The notes under the pieces are model-generated. The model was not told the origin of the DNA. It saw nothing but the letters and a program-made list of their open reading frames with translations, and did not search any database. The position numbers were made by a program, and so were the translations under genes. A stretch of 64,000 nt of DNA from Chamaelirium japonicum (Eukaryota; Streptophyta; Magnoliopsida; Liliales; Melanthiaceae), in NCBI GenBank assembly GCA_947650365.1, contig OX393552.1:50263373-50327372 (forward strand), in the 5' to 3' direction. Position 1 is the stretch's first letter, and the number at the start of each line of letters is the position of its first letter. This document shows positions 44,321-54,896 of the stretch, one piece after another.

Positions 44321-46565
44321 TGTAACATCCCAAAATAAATTAATAATTTAAAAGTCATTATAAGAAAATTTTTATAAAAAAATTAAAATAAAAATCAGAC
44401 GGCACTATTGCGTCCGTCTCGTCGAAACGATCAAAAAACATATATAAACTTTTGCGTTTTGAACTCATTTAAAGCATTTAAAAATATAAAAGAAAAATGA
44501 TATATATAAACAAATATAATAGCCAATAGAAGGATTCAAACCTGAGACCCATTTTTATAAAATTTTAAATCAGTTTCCTCTAACCAAAAATCCACTAAAA
44601 CTTTTCTATTCAAAAACAATAGAAATTATTGTTATATTAGACAGGGAATACCAATCGATATCTGTGACCATTCGTTTCCAATCGAACGACCAGAATATGA
44701 AACGAGATAGGGAATACCAATCGACATCTGTGACCTTTCGTTTCCAATCGAACGGCCAGAATATGAAACGATCGATTTGCAATAAAGACCCCGGGACTCT
44801 TCGTATTTCCGGATGGCCTATATAAACCCCCCCTCCCACAGATATCTTCACACAAGCCCCTCGCGACCCATTGGGCCACCACAACCCGCCGCCAGCCACC
44901 AACGCCTGCCACCGCCGCCCGCCGCCGGCCGACCACTGCCGCCGGCCGCCGACCACCCTCCGCCGCCGGTCCCCTGCCGCCGGCCACCCTCCGCCGCCGG
45001 CCACCACCTCCGGCGCCGCCACCACCACCGGCCACCACTTCCGGCGCCGCCACCACAACCGGCCACCACCTCCGGCGCCACCACCACCGACCACCACCTC
45101 CGGCCGACCACCACCTCCGGCGGCCGCCGCCTCACACCACCCCGGGTTGTTGGGTCGGGTATGAAATTTAAACCCATTTATAAAATGCTGATGCAAAAAG
45201 ACTAGACTTGATTTAGAACCCACAATCTTTTATAAACCTATTCTAAAGACCTTTAGACTAACCAAGAGATCCATTTACAATTTATGTTATAGAATCATCT
45301 ATAATTAAATATATAGATTATCAAGATAAACTATATTGACCTTATCTTACCCATACGGACTCTGAATTGAGTTACTGACGTTGGATTCGTAATGACAAAA
45401 TACACCTACTTAGATCATAAAATACCACAACTGACAATTAAAAAGTAAAATTATCATTTTACCCCTAAGGTAAAATGATCATAACCTTTTCTTTTGAACT
45501 CGGAATCGAATTCCGTCTGCGGCCACAATTTCAGAATAAAAACCCCCACAATATAGGTATAAATTCAAAATATTTTAATAATGACCAAAATACCCCTATA
45601 AGATAAAATGCATTAAATACATTGGTTTAAAACCTAATAAATCCACCTCAGGATTTGAGTCCGTCTGATCCTTGTAAAACTAACAAAAGATAAAAATATA
45701 TTTCAGGTCGTGAGCTTGCAAAGGCATCTTCATCAAGAAAAAGATTCTACGACGCTTCAGGTAGGGGATTTAAACTAAGTTTGTTCATGCTAAGTATATG
45801 CTATAGAATATCGGTAATTTGCTATGGAATAGTAAATTTTGAAATACGTAATCACTTATTTGGGTGTGGGGCTGTCCCTGGCTTGTGAGCCTAAAAGATA
45901 AATCCTGGGTGTGGGGCTGTCCCTGGCTTGCGAGCCTAAAAGATAAATCTTGGGTGTGGGGCTGTCCCTGGCTGCGGGCCAAAAAGATAATCCTGGGTGT
46001 GGGTCTTGCCTTGGCGAAGGCCAAAAAGTTACCTAGGTGTGGGGCTCGCCTTGTTGCGGACAAAAAGTACCCGGGTAAGGCTTGAGATTCCTACCCTGGC
46101 GGAGGACCAAAGAGGGAATCGGGTGATTAATGTTTTATTGTTTACATCTCATAGTCATGTTCACTGCTTTTCAATACATATGTTTTAGCATGAATAAAAC
46201 TTAGTCATTAGGTGAGTCAGTGGATTGGACTCACCCCCCTACAGATGTTGTGCACCCTACAGAAACCAACCCTGCAGGACTTGAAGAAGATGAGGAGCGA
46301 TTGGAAAACGACCCAGAGGGAGTGGAAGACCCGCTCTACACACCTTACTACGATGATGCCGGACCCGAAATATGAAGTGTCAAGGATGTAGAAAAAATTT
46401 AAGCCTTAGGCTTTTGTTTTCAAGAAATGTATCAAACAATTATGTTTTAAATGAAGTGGCTCAGTAATTTCCATATTTGATGGAATTTATCTATGTCAAG
46501 TTTTTATTTCTAACACCCCAGTATTATACGGGTTGAATTAATCCGTTAAATATCGGGGCGTTACA
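44321..46565. mobile_element. Solo LTR of a gypsy-type element (2245 bp) inside TR-GAG
   Basis: It starts TGTAACATCCC and ends GGGGCGTTACA, the terminal style of Del/Tekay chromoviruses. The target duplication GGCGA (44316-44320 and 46566-46570) is exact. Inside are a CCGCCGGCC-rich block (about 44880-45150), which generates long but meaningless Gly/Pro-rich frames, and a tandem repeat of about 45 bp (GGGTGTGGGGCTGTCCCTGG) at 45860-46060. It has no coding sequence. Confidence 0.88.
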
Positions 46566-46619
46566 GGCGAGGAGGACAGGTCGTCGACGCAAAGGCTCTC
46601 TCGTGCAGACACCACCCAC

Positions 46620-46676
<57 letters not shown>
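46620..46676 (+). repeat. (CT)n microsatellite
   Basis: A pure TC run of about 57 bp in the TR-GAG interior, just after the nested solo LTR. GA-rich tracts follow at 47170-47400. Confidence 0.95.
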
Positions 46677-46677
<1 letters not shown>

Positions 46678-47489
46678 GATACTGCCCACGGCTCCCTCTC
46701 CCACTCGCGAACGGGTCCGCCCACCGCTTGCGTGCAACCCGGCCATCCTTTCGGCTCTCATGGATCCTCAGCAATCCGGCTCTACAATACTCGTGCATGC
46801 ATGTATCCACAACAAAACCAAAACGCGAGGGGTTCTTCGCCCGGCCACCCGCTGCTGCTGCGCCGCTCGCCTGTCACCACCGCCTCCGCCCGCGTCCGGA
46901 GCCGCACGCCGACCACCACCTCCGCGCGTGTCGCTCGGCAACCCGCTGCTGCAGCACCGCTCGCCTGTCGCCACCGCCTCCGCCCGCGTCCGGAGCCGCA
47001 CACCGACCACCACCTCCGCTCGCACCCGGCCGCCGCTGAGCCCCGTGCCGCAGCCCGCGCACCGCACGCCGTCACCACCGCCTCCGCCTGCGCCGCAAGG
47101 CTCTCTCTCACACCCGCTCTCTCGCGTAGATCTCCCCCTCACGCTACTGCCCTCTCACCGAACAAAGAAAAGGAGAGAGAGAGAGAGAGAAAAAGGAAAG
47201 AGAGAGAGAGAAAGGAAAGAGAGGGCAGGGTAGAAAAGGAAAGAGAGAGAGAGAAAGGAAATAGAGAGCGGGGTAGCTGCAGCCTCACGTGAATGAAAGC
47301 TGAAGAGGAAAGAGAGAGAGAGAAAGGAAAGAGAGAGCGGAGTACGCTACGTACAATCTCACGTGCATGGAAACCAAAACGGAAAGAGAGAGAGAGAGAA
47401 GAGCGCTGCTCACACCGAAAAGTACGAACCCCACGACCCCACTCATCACGGACGTTCGGCTCGGTATCCTCTCGGTTTGGAAAAAGAAG

Positions 47490-47810
47490 AAGGGTCTCGG
47501 TACCCTCTCGGTATCCTCTCGGTATCCTCTCGGTTGAAGAACGCACTGTTTTTTCGGAAACACCCCCTTGCAAAACCGAGACTTTTTGGCTTGCACCAAA
47601 AGGGTCTCGGTACCCTCTCGGTATCCACTCGGTCGAAAAACGCACTCCTTTTTCGGAAACACCCCTTGCAAAACCGAGACTTTTTGGCTTGCACCAAAAG
47701 GGTTTCGGTACCCTCTCGGTATCCACTCGGTCGGAAAATGCACTGCTTTTTCGGAAACGCCCACTTGCAAAACTGAGACTTTTGGGCTCACGCCAAAAAG
47801 GTCTCGGCAT
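47490..47810 (+). repeat. Tandem array 4 in TR-GAG: about 100-110-bp unit, three copies
   Basis: Units start with GGTCTCGGTACCCTCTCGG near 47493, 47603 and 47700. Each has GCAAAACCGAGACTTTTTGG, so CTCGGT and ACCGAG pair within the unit. The CTCGGTTT/AAACCGAG word is shared with array 3. Confidence 0.88.
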
Positions 47811-47928
47811 CGGCAGAAGGAGACTCTGCTAATACGAACCGCGACACCGACGGCCCTTGCCAACCATGCCAGAATCCTAAGGCGTTTGCACCATGGAATC
47901 CCAGCCGACCCCGGGGGTCCTGACCCGA

Positions 47929-47943
47929 CTGGGAGGGGGTAAC
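47929..47943 (+). other. Polypurine tract region of TR-GAG
   Basis: CTGGGAGGGGGTAAC immediately precedes the 3' LTR. Confidence 0.65.
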
Positions 47944-48542
47944 TGTGGGTGCAAAAATTGCACCGGACCGGATCAGAGCGGCATGGGCCCGCGCAACGGC
48001 CCAAGTGGGTAAGCCCGCCCGGGTTCATGGGCCCACTCTACGGGGCTCGCAGATCAAGCCCTCCCCCTTATTGGGCCCGAACAACGGCCCAATAAGGGCC
48101 CAGCAAGGAGACCCAGAACCAGTGCCACGTCATCATTGCCATATCGGGCACGTGCATACGCTATAAAAAGGACCCCCAAGGCATCCAGGAGGGAGGTTGG
48201 TCATTCGATCAGAGGAAGAGTGATTCCAGATCCAGAGCAAGTGCAATACCTTATTTCTCTCCTCCTAGTTTCTTTTCTTGTTGCTCCGTGCAACCCCCAC
48301 TGTAAAAAGCTTCTCTCGGCCTGTCGAGAGAACGCACAACCCTTTATATTCATATTATAGTAAAGATCAGGTGGCGCCTCTCGCTCGGAGACGTAGGTCG
48401 TAAGACCGAACTTCGACAACAACTCCATGTGTCATCTCTCTCCTTCTCAACTTTCTAATCTCTAACTCTACAAACAATCCAATTCAATCAAGGCTGTGGG
48501 GTGGGATTCTCGATCAAGGCAGCTCAGAAATTTCCCCCCACA
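47944..48542 (+). repeat. 3' LTR of the TR-GAG element (599 bp)
   Basis: It has the same length as the 5' LTR and differs by scattered substitutions only. It is followed by the CTTAA target duplication. Confidence 0.95.
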
Positions 48543-49765
48543 CTTAACAGAAGGAGCGTAGACACGACAAGCGAAGAACCACCGCTGAGAAGAGAAGGAT
48601 CATCACCACCGAGAAGATCGAATAAAGAAACAAGGACAAGCAATCACACATAATGTTCCACCAATGAAGATCAATTAATTCACTGGAGGAAAGGAAACAA
48701 AGAGTACACATATGTTTGTCCTCTCACCAATTCCTCTCCCAAAGAGAAGTGATCCCATAGCTCTCTCATCCTGAAGAGCAAAAAGAAAAAAAAACTCTTA
48801 TCGAAACCCTTGAACCTCCGATGGGTTCCTCTCCCTCTCCCTCGATGTTAGCTACTCTCTAAACCCTAGAAAAACTTTGTTCTCTCCCATAGGTTCGACC
48901 TTGGACCTCATATTTATAAGCACACGTTCATATACGACTTGTAGGAGAAATCTCACACGAAACCGTAGGCCGAACCGCCTCAATTCCATGCTGCTAACGT
49001 CAATCGTGTGCACGACGTGGGCAGACTGTACACACGATCAACCAGCCGGCTGTTCGTCCGACTTTTCTACTGATGCATATCATGCAATCGACCTGGGCTG
49101 ATTGCGCACACGATCTGCTTGGCAGACCAGTCCTCCTACATCCTGTGCATCGTCTTCCACCGTTAATTCGCACACGAACCTTAGACTTGTACATTACTTG
49201 TTTGGAGCTACATCTTCAACACCCTTCTTCTTCCTCCTCTTTAATTCCCTTTTCCTCTTGGAAGTCCTAAGATCCAGTCATGCTAGGTTTGATTGCACCT
49301 TTTGTGGATTTGGCCATCCCTGTGGAATGCACAAAAAGCTGCGATTTCTAGGAGGAAGAGGAGGAGGAGGCGGAGGGGAAAGAGAAGGAAGAAGAAGGGA
49401 AATATGAGGAGGAGGAGGAGAAAGAAGAAGGGAAAGAGGATGGGGAGGAAGAAGAAGGGGAGGGGGAAGGGGGAGGAATGGGAGGAGGTGGCGATGATGG
49501 ATTGGATGGGCAGCGGCGAGCATCATGGGCATGACGGAGGAAAAAAAAAGAGGTGATCAATAGACTGAGGGTATCTGTGAGCAAAAGACATGCTGCCTTT
49601 AGAATGGAGTTGCCTTAGGTTTTTTGTGGGCTGTGTATAGTGTATATAGTCCCATCCTTGGTTATTGAGTGGGCACCAAATGAGGTGGAGGCAAGTCTTT
49701 GGACCTTCACCTAGTGTCTAATAACAGCCTGGGCATTTGGGCTTCATATTTTTATAGTAGTTTTC
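48543..49765. other. Gene-free stretch with a GGA-rich tract
   Basis: About 49000-49160 has CGTGTGCACGAC and GCACACGATC words like those near 34200-34330. About 49350-49560 is a purine-rich (GGA/GAA)n tract, which gives Arg/Lys- or Ser/Pro-rich frames on the two strands. No gene is supported. Confidence 0.4.
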
Positions 49766-49985
49766 GTACGAATGACTTAAAGATAATCACCCCTATCCAC
49801 AGTCACCGTGGGTCGGGGTCCAACCACCAACATTTGTCTTCATCTGTTTGATCACCAAGCCCTTGTGATGGGAGCCCCCTAGGTTCATCTGGTGTCATGT
49901 AGATCTCAACAATCCTGAACCATCCATAAGGACAAAAAAAATAGGCGTCGATGGCCGGATACCGACATTCGGAAAGACTAAGTTA
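49766..49985. mobile_element. Candidate Mutator-type MITE related to 6892-7119
   Basis: The left end GAATGACTTAAAGATAATCA matches GAACGACTTAAAATAGTCA at 6892 in pattern. CATTCGGAAAGACTAAGTTA near 49960 could be the opposite arm. No clear target duplication. Confidence 0.35.
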
Positions 49986-50254
49986 ATGACTTTAGTTTTT
50001 ATATGTATTGTAAAGATTGATTCGATTCTCCGCTAACTCAATATCATTCTCAATGCATTGAAGGCATAAATGTCGGTGCCGATCTTTCTCTTCGTCAAGT
50101 ATTTCATGTGGATTCTGCTGTCACAGACAAAGCTACAGTAAAGTTGATGAGTGCCCATAAAAAAATTAGGGTATTCATACGTTACTGAGGTTTTTTTTTT
50201 ATCCCATAATGACCCCGGCCCCAACTCACACTAATTGCTGAGAATAGCCCTATG

Positions 50255-50710
50255 TAGGGGTGGCGATGGGTCGTTTCGTGTTGGGTTCGTGTCTAAAACT
50301 AGACCTGGACCCGACCCGTTTAACTAATCGTGTCTAGATCGTAAACCCGTACCCGACCCGCTAGTAAACGGGTAGACACGATAAGACCCGGTAAGACCCA
50401 TTTACCACTCGGGTCTATTCAGTTGACCCGATCCGAACCAATCTGACTTGACCCGATCTAACTCGAAAAACCCGCTGGTATTATATATTAGTATCAGATT
50501 GCGGGTAAACCCGACCCGACCCGACCCGATCCGTTGAATACTAAACGGGTCTTCCCGGGTCTACCGTGTCCAAACCCTAAATCTGGACCCGACCTGTTTA
50601 TTAAACGGGTTTATCGTGTCGATCCGTTTACGGTCACGAACCCGTTTAGCCCTGACCCAGACCCGCTAACTTTGTGTGGGGTCGTGTCGGGTCTGAAATT
50701 GCCAGCCCTA
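50255..50710. mobile_element. hAT-type MITE, TAGGGGTGGC family (456 bp)
   Basis: The ends TAGGGGTGGCGA and TTGCCAGCCCTA pair with two mismatches. The flanking octamers GCCCTATG and GCCCCATT agree at six of eight positions. The interior is GACCCGACC/GGGTC-rich. The flanking DNA on both sides carries the same unit (CCCATAATGACCCC, then CAACTCACAC, then TGCTGAGAATAG), so the MITE sits in a local tandem duplication. Confidence 0.75.
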
Positions 50711-51475
50711 GCCCCATTACTTTTTTTTTTCCCATAATGACCCCCAACTCACACTTATTGCTGAGAATAGACCCCATCACTTTTTTTTCATTACTTTTCT
50801 AACCCATTCGAACAATTGTTACACTTTTTGGATTCATTTTACCCTTAAAACTAAATCACACTAGATAAAAAGTAAAGAAAAAAATGTGTTCATATTTTCC
50901 GTATAGAACTTTTTCTAGCTTCGATCGCACCTTGTCAATGGAGATCATGGGCCTGGTGACATTTTTCATCCTTGCCGTCGAGCCGGAGGTTACCGAAAAC
51001 GATCAAGATATTCTTAAATATTAAAAACAATAGATAAAAAGTAAAAATCCCAGTTCATCTTTCTCGTTCGAATTTCTTCTTATTTCAACCGGCCGTCATC
51101 TTCAGAGATTGTGGGACAATCGTCGTAAAATAATGTGCATAGTGTGAAGTATTAGTGAGTCCTTGGCGTCGAGCCAATGACGAGCAGGCGAGCGGTGGTC
51201 TATGGCGACGGTAGCCGATTTTCTCATGATTGTTTCTTGCAAAGTCAGGATCTTCACCCATTAGATCGCCCATTATAACCTAGAAGTTATGAAATCATCT
51301 CAAAGATTCGTTGAAACTCCAAGTATTCGTCTAAACCTTAAATCTAGCGGTGTTGACCAATCCTCTAAAAAATAGAACCGGACCAAACCATTATTTGGTA
51401 AAAACCAAACTAAACCGAACCAGAAAAGTACGGTTTGGTTCGGTTCGATTCCGAGGGCCAGTCAAATTGTTGGAA
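50711..51475. other. Gene-free stretch upstream of LINE-B
   Basis: About 51375-51450 is rich in AACCGGACC / GGTTTGGTTCGG words that can pair and is probably a MITE remnant. The last ten bases, ATTGTTGGAA (51466-51475), are the left target duplication of LINE-B. Confidence 0.45.
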
Positions 51476-54119
51476 GCTGAACAAGGACCTCGTGCTCCTA
51501 TTACGGAAGGAGGAGGGAATGTGGAGACAGCGTTCGAAGGAACAGTGGGTGAAACTAGGAGATGCGAATACCTCTTACTTTCACAGAGTTGCTAATGCTC
51601 GGAGAAGGAAGAACTTTTCGGCCTCCCTGTGGCACGATGACCGCAAGCTGACGACCACGGCTGACATCCTCGGTGCAGCTACTTCTTTCTTCAAGACCTC
51701 CTTCCGGGAGGATAACCCATCGACAGGACTTTCCTATGACTGGTGCTGTGCAGATTTTTCGAGACTACCAGGTGGCTCGGGCGTCGATGCGGAGTTTTCC
51801 AATGATGAATTCCGGAAGGCGGTATTCCAGTCCAAAAGCGATGGGGCCCCGGGTCCAGATGGGTTTCCAATGGAGTTTTACCAGAAGTACTGGGACATCT
51901 TGAAGGACGATCTATGCCGGCTGCTGCATGACTTCTTCTCGGGTAAGGTTTGTCTTCACTGTCTCAATCACTCGTGGATTATCCTTCTACCTAAAAAATC
52001 TGCTGCAAAGACCATTCGGGACTTCAGGCCGATCTCCCTGTCGAACTGCCTCTACAAAATTATCACGAAGGTTTTAGCCAATAGGCTCGCGGACAACATC
52101 TCTTTGTTGGTTTCTCCTTCCCAGACCGCTTTCATCAGGGGAAGACTAATCCTTGATAGTGTGGCGGCGGCTCATGAAACGATCTTCCACTTGCGTGAAT
52201 CCGGAGAAGAAGGAGTGCTTCTGAAGATCGATTTCGAGAGAGCTTTCGACCAGATCAAGTGGGATTTCTTGCTTGACCTTTTGAAGGCCAAGGGATTCTC
52301 TGATGGTTGGTTAGGGTGGATTAGAGAGATACTGGTATCCTCGAAGCTATCTTGCCTTATTAATGGGGAGCAGGGCAAAGACTTCAAGGTTTACAAGGGT
52401 CTGAAGCAGGGGTGTCCTCTGTCCCCGTATCTCTTCATCCTGGTGGTTGATGCTTTCGATGCCGCTGTTCGGAAGGCGAATGCTGAGGGTCTGGTTAAGG
52501 GAGTCGGCGGTCATGGTTGGACAACCTCGAACTTGCATTATGCGGATGACTCTTTCTTGTTCGCAGCAGCTTGTCCGTTTCAGTTGGTCTCTCTCAAGGT
52601 CCTCCTTGATGGGTTGGAGCTGACCTCAGGCCTGAAGATAAATCTTCAGAAGAGCAGTCTCTACTACATCGGACCGGGGGATAAAGGTAGCGGTTTGGCC
52701 AGACTTTTAAACTGTAAAGTGGCGAACTTACCGATGAAGTATCTGGGGCTGCCTATCAGTGACAGAGCGCTGCGGAGGGAGGATTGGGAACTGCTAATCC
52801 TTAAGATCGAGAGAAGATTGGAGGGATGGAAGGGTCGTTTTCTTTCGTTAGGGGGTAGGCTGGTGCTGGTCAACTCGGTGCTATCTTCGATTCCTTCGTA
52901 CTACCTTTCCTTCTACTACCTGCCGTCTTGGGTGATTGAGATGATCGACAAGATTCGGCGCTCCTTCCTCTGGCATGGTGTGGGGGAGAATACGGGAGGC
53001 TACAATTTAATGAGGTGGGACCAGGCTTGTCTTCCTAAGAAGTTGGGAGGCATGGGGGTCCTTGACTTGCGCAGATTCAATATCTCGATGTTGGAGAAAT
53101 GGTGGTGGAGGCTGCAACAGAATTCTGGGGGATCCTGGAGGGACGTCATTCTTGCGAGATATTTTAAGAGGTTCTCTCCCCTGCACGCTCGAGGTAGATC
53201 ATCTGGCCGGATCTCTCACTTCTGGAGGGGCATTCTGAGGGTTAAGGACCTCTATAGGGAGGCTACTTCGCTTGTTCTAGGTGACGGGAGGTCCATTAGA
53301 TTCTGGAAAGATCCTTGGATCGGTAACAGACCGCTGGAGCAGCTCTTCCCAGCCCTCTACTCCTTGGCCAGGAACAAAGGAGCCTCGGTCCGTTCACAGG
53401 CCTGTAGGAGGCAGGGGAACATCAGGTGGCGTTTGAAGCTTGGTGCTCCGTTGAATCAAGAAGGTCGACGGGAGTGGCAGGACCTTCTCTTGATTTTGCA
53501 GTCGGCCTCCTTCAGGATGACCCGGGATGAGGTCCGGTGGAGCGCCTCATCTTTCGGAGTTTTCTCCGTTAGATCTTTCTACAACCACCTCCTCCCTAGG
53601 GTTCAGCGTCATGGACCTTCTAAGGCTATCTGGAAGACGAAGGCTCCCTCAAAGGTTCAGATCTTTTCCCTTCTAGCCTCGAGGAATAAGATTCTGACCA
53701 AGATAAATCTGATGCGGCGGAATCACCCACAGGTGTCGGATGCCTCTTGCACTTTCTGCGGTTCAGAGGAGGAAACTGTCTCCCACCTGTTGCTAGGATG
53801 CCCTTTTGCCAGGCTGTTGTGGGATCATTTTGAGAGTAGAGTGGGGCTTTCTTCCCATCCGAGGACCCTCAGGGGCCTTTGGACATCTTGGAGAAGGAGA
53901 AGAATTCCGATGGAGATCCGGAAGCCGTGGGACATTTTGGTCATGGCGATTGTGTGGGTCATCTGGCTAGAACGGAACAACCGGGTCTTCAATGCCAAGT
54001 CCGCAGGGCAGGAGAAGTTGAGACAGTCTGTCATCTCCCTCTTCAGTGCTTGGATTGTACCATGGAGGGATAAGCTAGGGGTGGAGGCACTCTGTTTTTG
54101 TAACGGTATCCTATTTTAG
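51435..54119 (+). CDS. LINE (L1-type) reverse transcriptase, 5'-truncated but open
   Basis: The frame is open for 894 codons; the first 14 or so are target DNA and the LINE part starts at about 51477. The endonuclease domain is missing. RT motifs in order: GAPGPDGFP, then KTIRDFRPISLSNCLYKII, QTAFIRGRLILD, KIDFERAFD, GLKQGCPLSPYLF and the catalytic LHYADDS near 52535. A zf-RVT domain closes the protein (C-x2-C...H...C near 53745-53800). No internal stop is present. The lack of a 5' end makes transcription or retrotransposition unlikely, although the RT itself looks undamaged. Confidence 0.93.
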   Translation: MVRFDSEGQSNCWKLNKDLVLLLRKEEGMWRQRSKEQWVKLGDANTSYFHRVANARRRKNFSASLWHDDRKLTTTADILGAATSFFKTSFREDNPSTGLSYDWCCADFSRLPGGSGVDAEFSNDEFRKAVFQSKSDGAPGPDGFPMEFYQKYWDILKDDLCRLLHDFFSGKVCLHCLNHSWIILLPKKSAAKTIRDFRPISLSNCLYKIITKVLANRLADNISLLVSPSQTAFIRGRLILDSVAAAHETIFHLRESGEEGVLLKIDFERAFDQIKWDFLLDLLKAKGFSDGWLGWIREILVSSKLSCLINGEQGKDFKVYKGLKQGCPLSPYLFILVVDAFDAAVRKANAEGLVKGVGGHGWTTSNLHYADDSFLFAAACPFQLVSLKVLLDGLELTSGLKINLQKSSLYYIGPGDKGSGLARLLNCKVANLPMKYLGLPISDRALRREDWELLILKIERRLEGWKGRFLSLGGRLVLVNSVLSSIPSYYLSFYYLPSWVIEMIDKIRRSFLWHGVGENTGGYNLMRWDQACLPKKLGGMGVLDLRRFNISMLEKWWWRLQQNSGGSWRDVILARYFKRFSPLHARGRSSGRISHFWRGILRVKDLYREATSLVLGDGRSIRFWKDPWIGNRPLEQLFPALYSLARNKGASVRSQACRRQGNIRWRLKLGAPLNQEGRREWQDLLLILQSASFRMTRDEVRWSASSFGVFSVRSFYNHLLPRVQRHGPSKAIWKTKAPSKVQIFSLLASRNKILTKINLMRRNHPQVSDASCTFCGSEEETVSHLLLGCPFARLLWDHFESRVGLSSHPRTLRGLWTSWRRRRIPMEIRKPWDILVMAIVWVIWLERNNRVFNAKSAGQEKLRQSVISLFSAWIVPWRDKLGVEALCFCNGILF

Positions 54120-54197
54120 TTCGTAATGACTTCTGGTTGGGGTCCGCCAAACCCTCCCTCCTAAGAGGAGGGGTTCTCAAAAAAAAAAAAAAAAAAA
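51476..54197 (+). mobile_element. LINE-B, 5'-truncated non-LTR retrotransposon
   Basis: The element is flanked by ATTGTTGGAA (51466-51475 and 54197-54206, sharing an A with the tail). It ends with a 19-A tail (54179-54197) after a 60-bp 3' UTR. This is a textbook 5'-truncated target-primed insertion, of a family different from the old LINE at 15510-33905. Confidence 0.93.
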
Positions 54198-54368
54198 TTG
54201 TTGGAAAATTTTGAACATATAACTAAATAATCAATAAAAAGTAGCTACTACCTATTTGAACATACAAAGGTTCCATTTAATCCAAACCATAAATTGTTAA
54301 AAGGTTTAGATCGGATGGACTGATGGCTATTGTCAAACCCTTATAGATCTGATGGCTATTGTTCAACT

Positions 54369-54896
54369 TCTATATAATAAGGGGCATCATTTTTGTGCTG
54401 ACTAGACAAAACGGAACAAAAAACCTGACTAGGACAAGCTGATTGGACAAAAATAAATCGAATAGATTTAATCATTCATTCAAAAATCAACGCACGATCT
54501 CTCATTGGTTTCAAATCCCAACACATTTAAACTGCACTAAACCTTTAAAATCCCGACCATTAAAACTGCATTAATTCTGATCGTTCATTCCGTGATTATT
54601 GTTCGCATCAACGGCTATAAACCCGATGCTGAAATTTCGGCCGCCCCAAACCATCGGGTCGATCTCGAGAAATCCGTTCGAACAGAGACAACTGTGATTG
54701 ATCGATTATAAGAGGGAGGGGGAGTTGGTCGCGCCGAAGGTACCCGCTTCGTGCCAATCGGCACTGGCGGGGAAATGGGGGTGTCCCCTATGAATGCAGG
54801 TGTTGTCGTCGAAAGTGTTTTGTTGCCGAACTCGTTCAGATGGGTCGCCGCCGAAGGCGACCCGCTGCAATGCCGACAGACACAGACATGCATTAG
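54369..54896 (+). mobile_element. Non-autonomous Helitron, copy B (528 bp)
   Basis: It begins TCTATATAATAAGGGGC and ends GCATTAG before a T. The 3' CTAG has become TTAG, the preceding base is T rather than A, and the hairpin is weakened (ATGCCGACAGACAC), so this is the oldest or most decayed of the three copies. The interior matches copy A over most of its length, including TCTCTCATTGGTTTCAAATC and CAACTGTGATTGATC. Confidence 0.82.

Larger units (their letters stand above)
37163..48542 (+). mobile_element. Gag-only gypsy-type LTR element (TR-GAG class, 11380 bp)
   Basis: Two 599-bp LTRs (37163-37761 and 47944-48542) enclose a gag frame, no pol, four tandem arrays and a nested solo LTR. The target duplication CTTAA is exact (37158-37162 and 48543-48547). 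The primer-binding-site-like TTTGGCGTCGTCTGTGGG follows the 5' LTR, and GGGAGGGGG precedes the 3' LTR. I count about 20 differences between the LTRs by eye. Elements with LTRs and only a gag gene are known in plants as TR-GAGs. Confidence 0.93.

Noticed and set aside
44606-45223. 205-codon Gly-rich frame and overlapping Pro-rich frames
   Set aside because: They arise from a CCGCCGGCC-rich block inside a solo LTR; several frames on both strands are open only because of base composition.
49293-49584. Lys/Arg-rich and Ser/Pro-rich overlapping frames
   Set aside because: They are readings of a purine-rich GGA/GAA tract.
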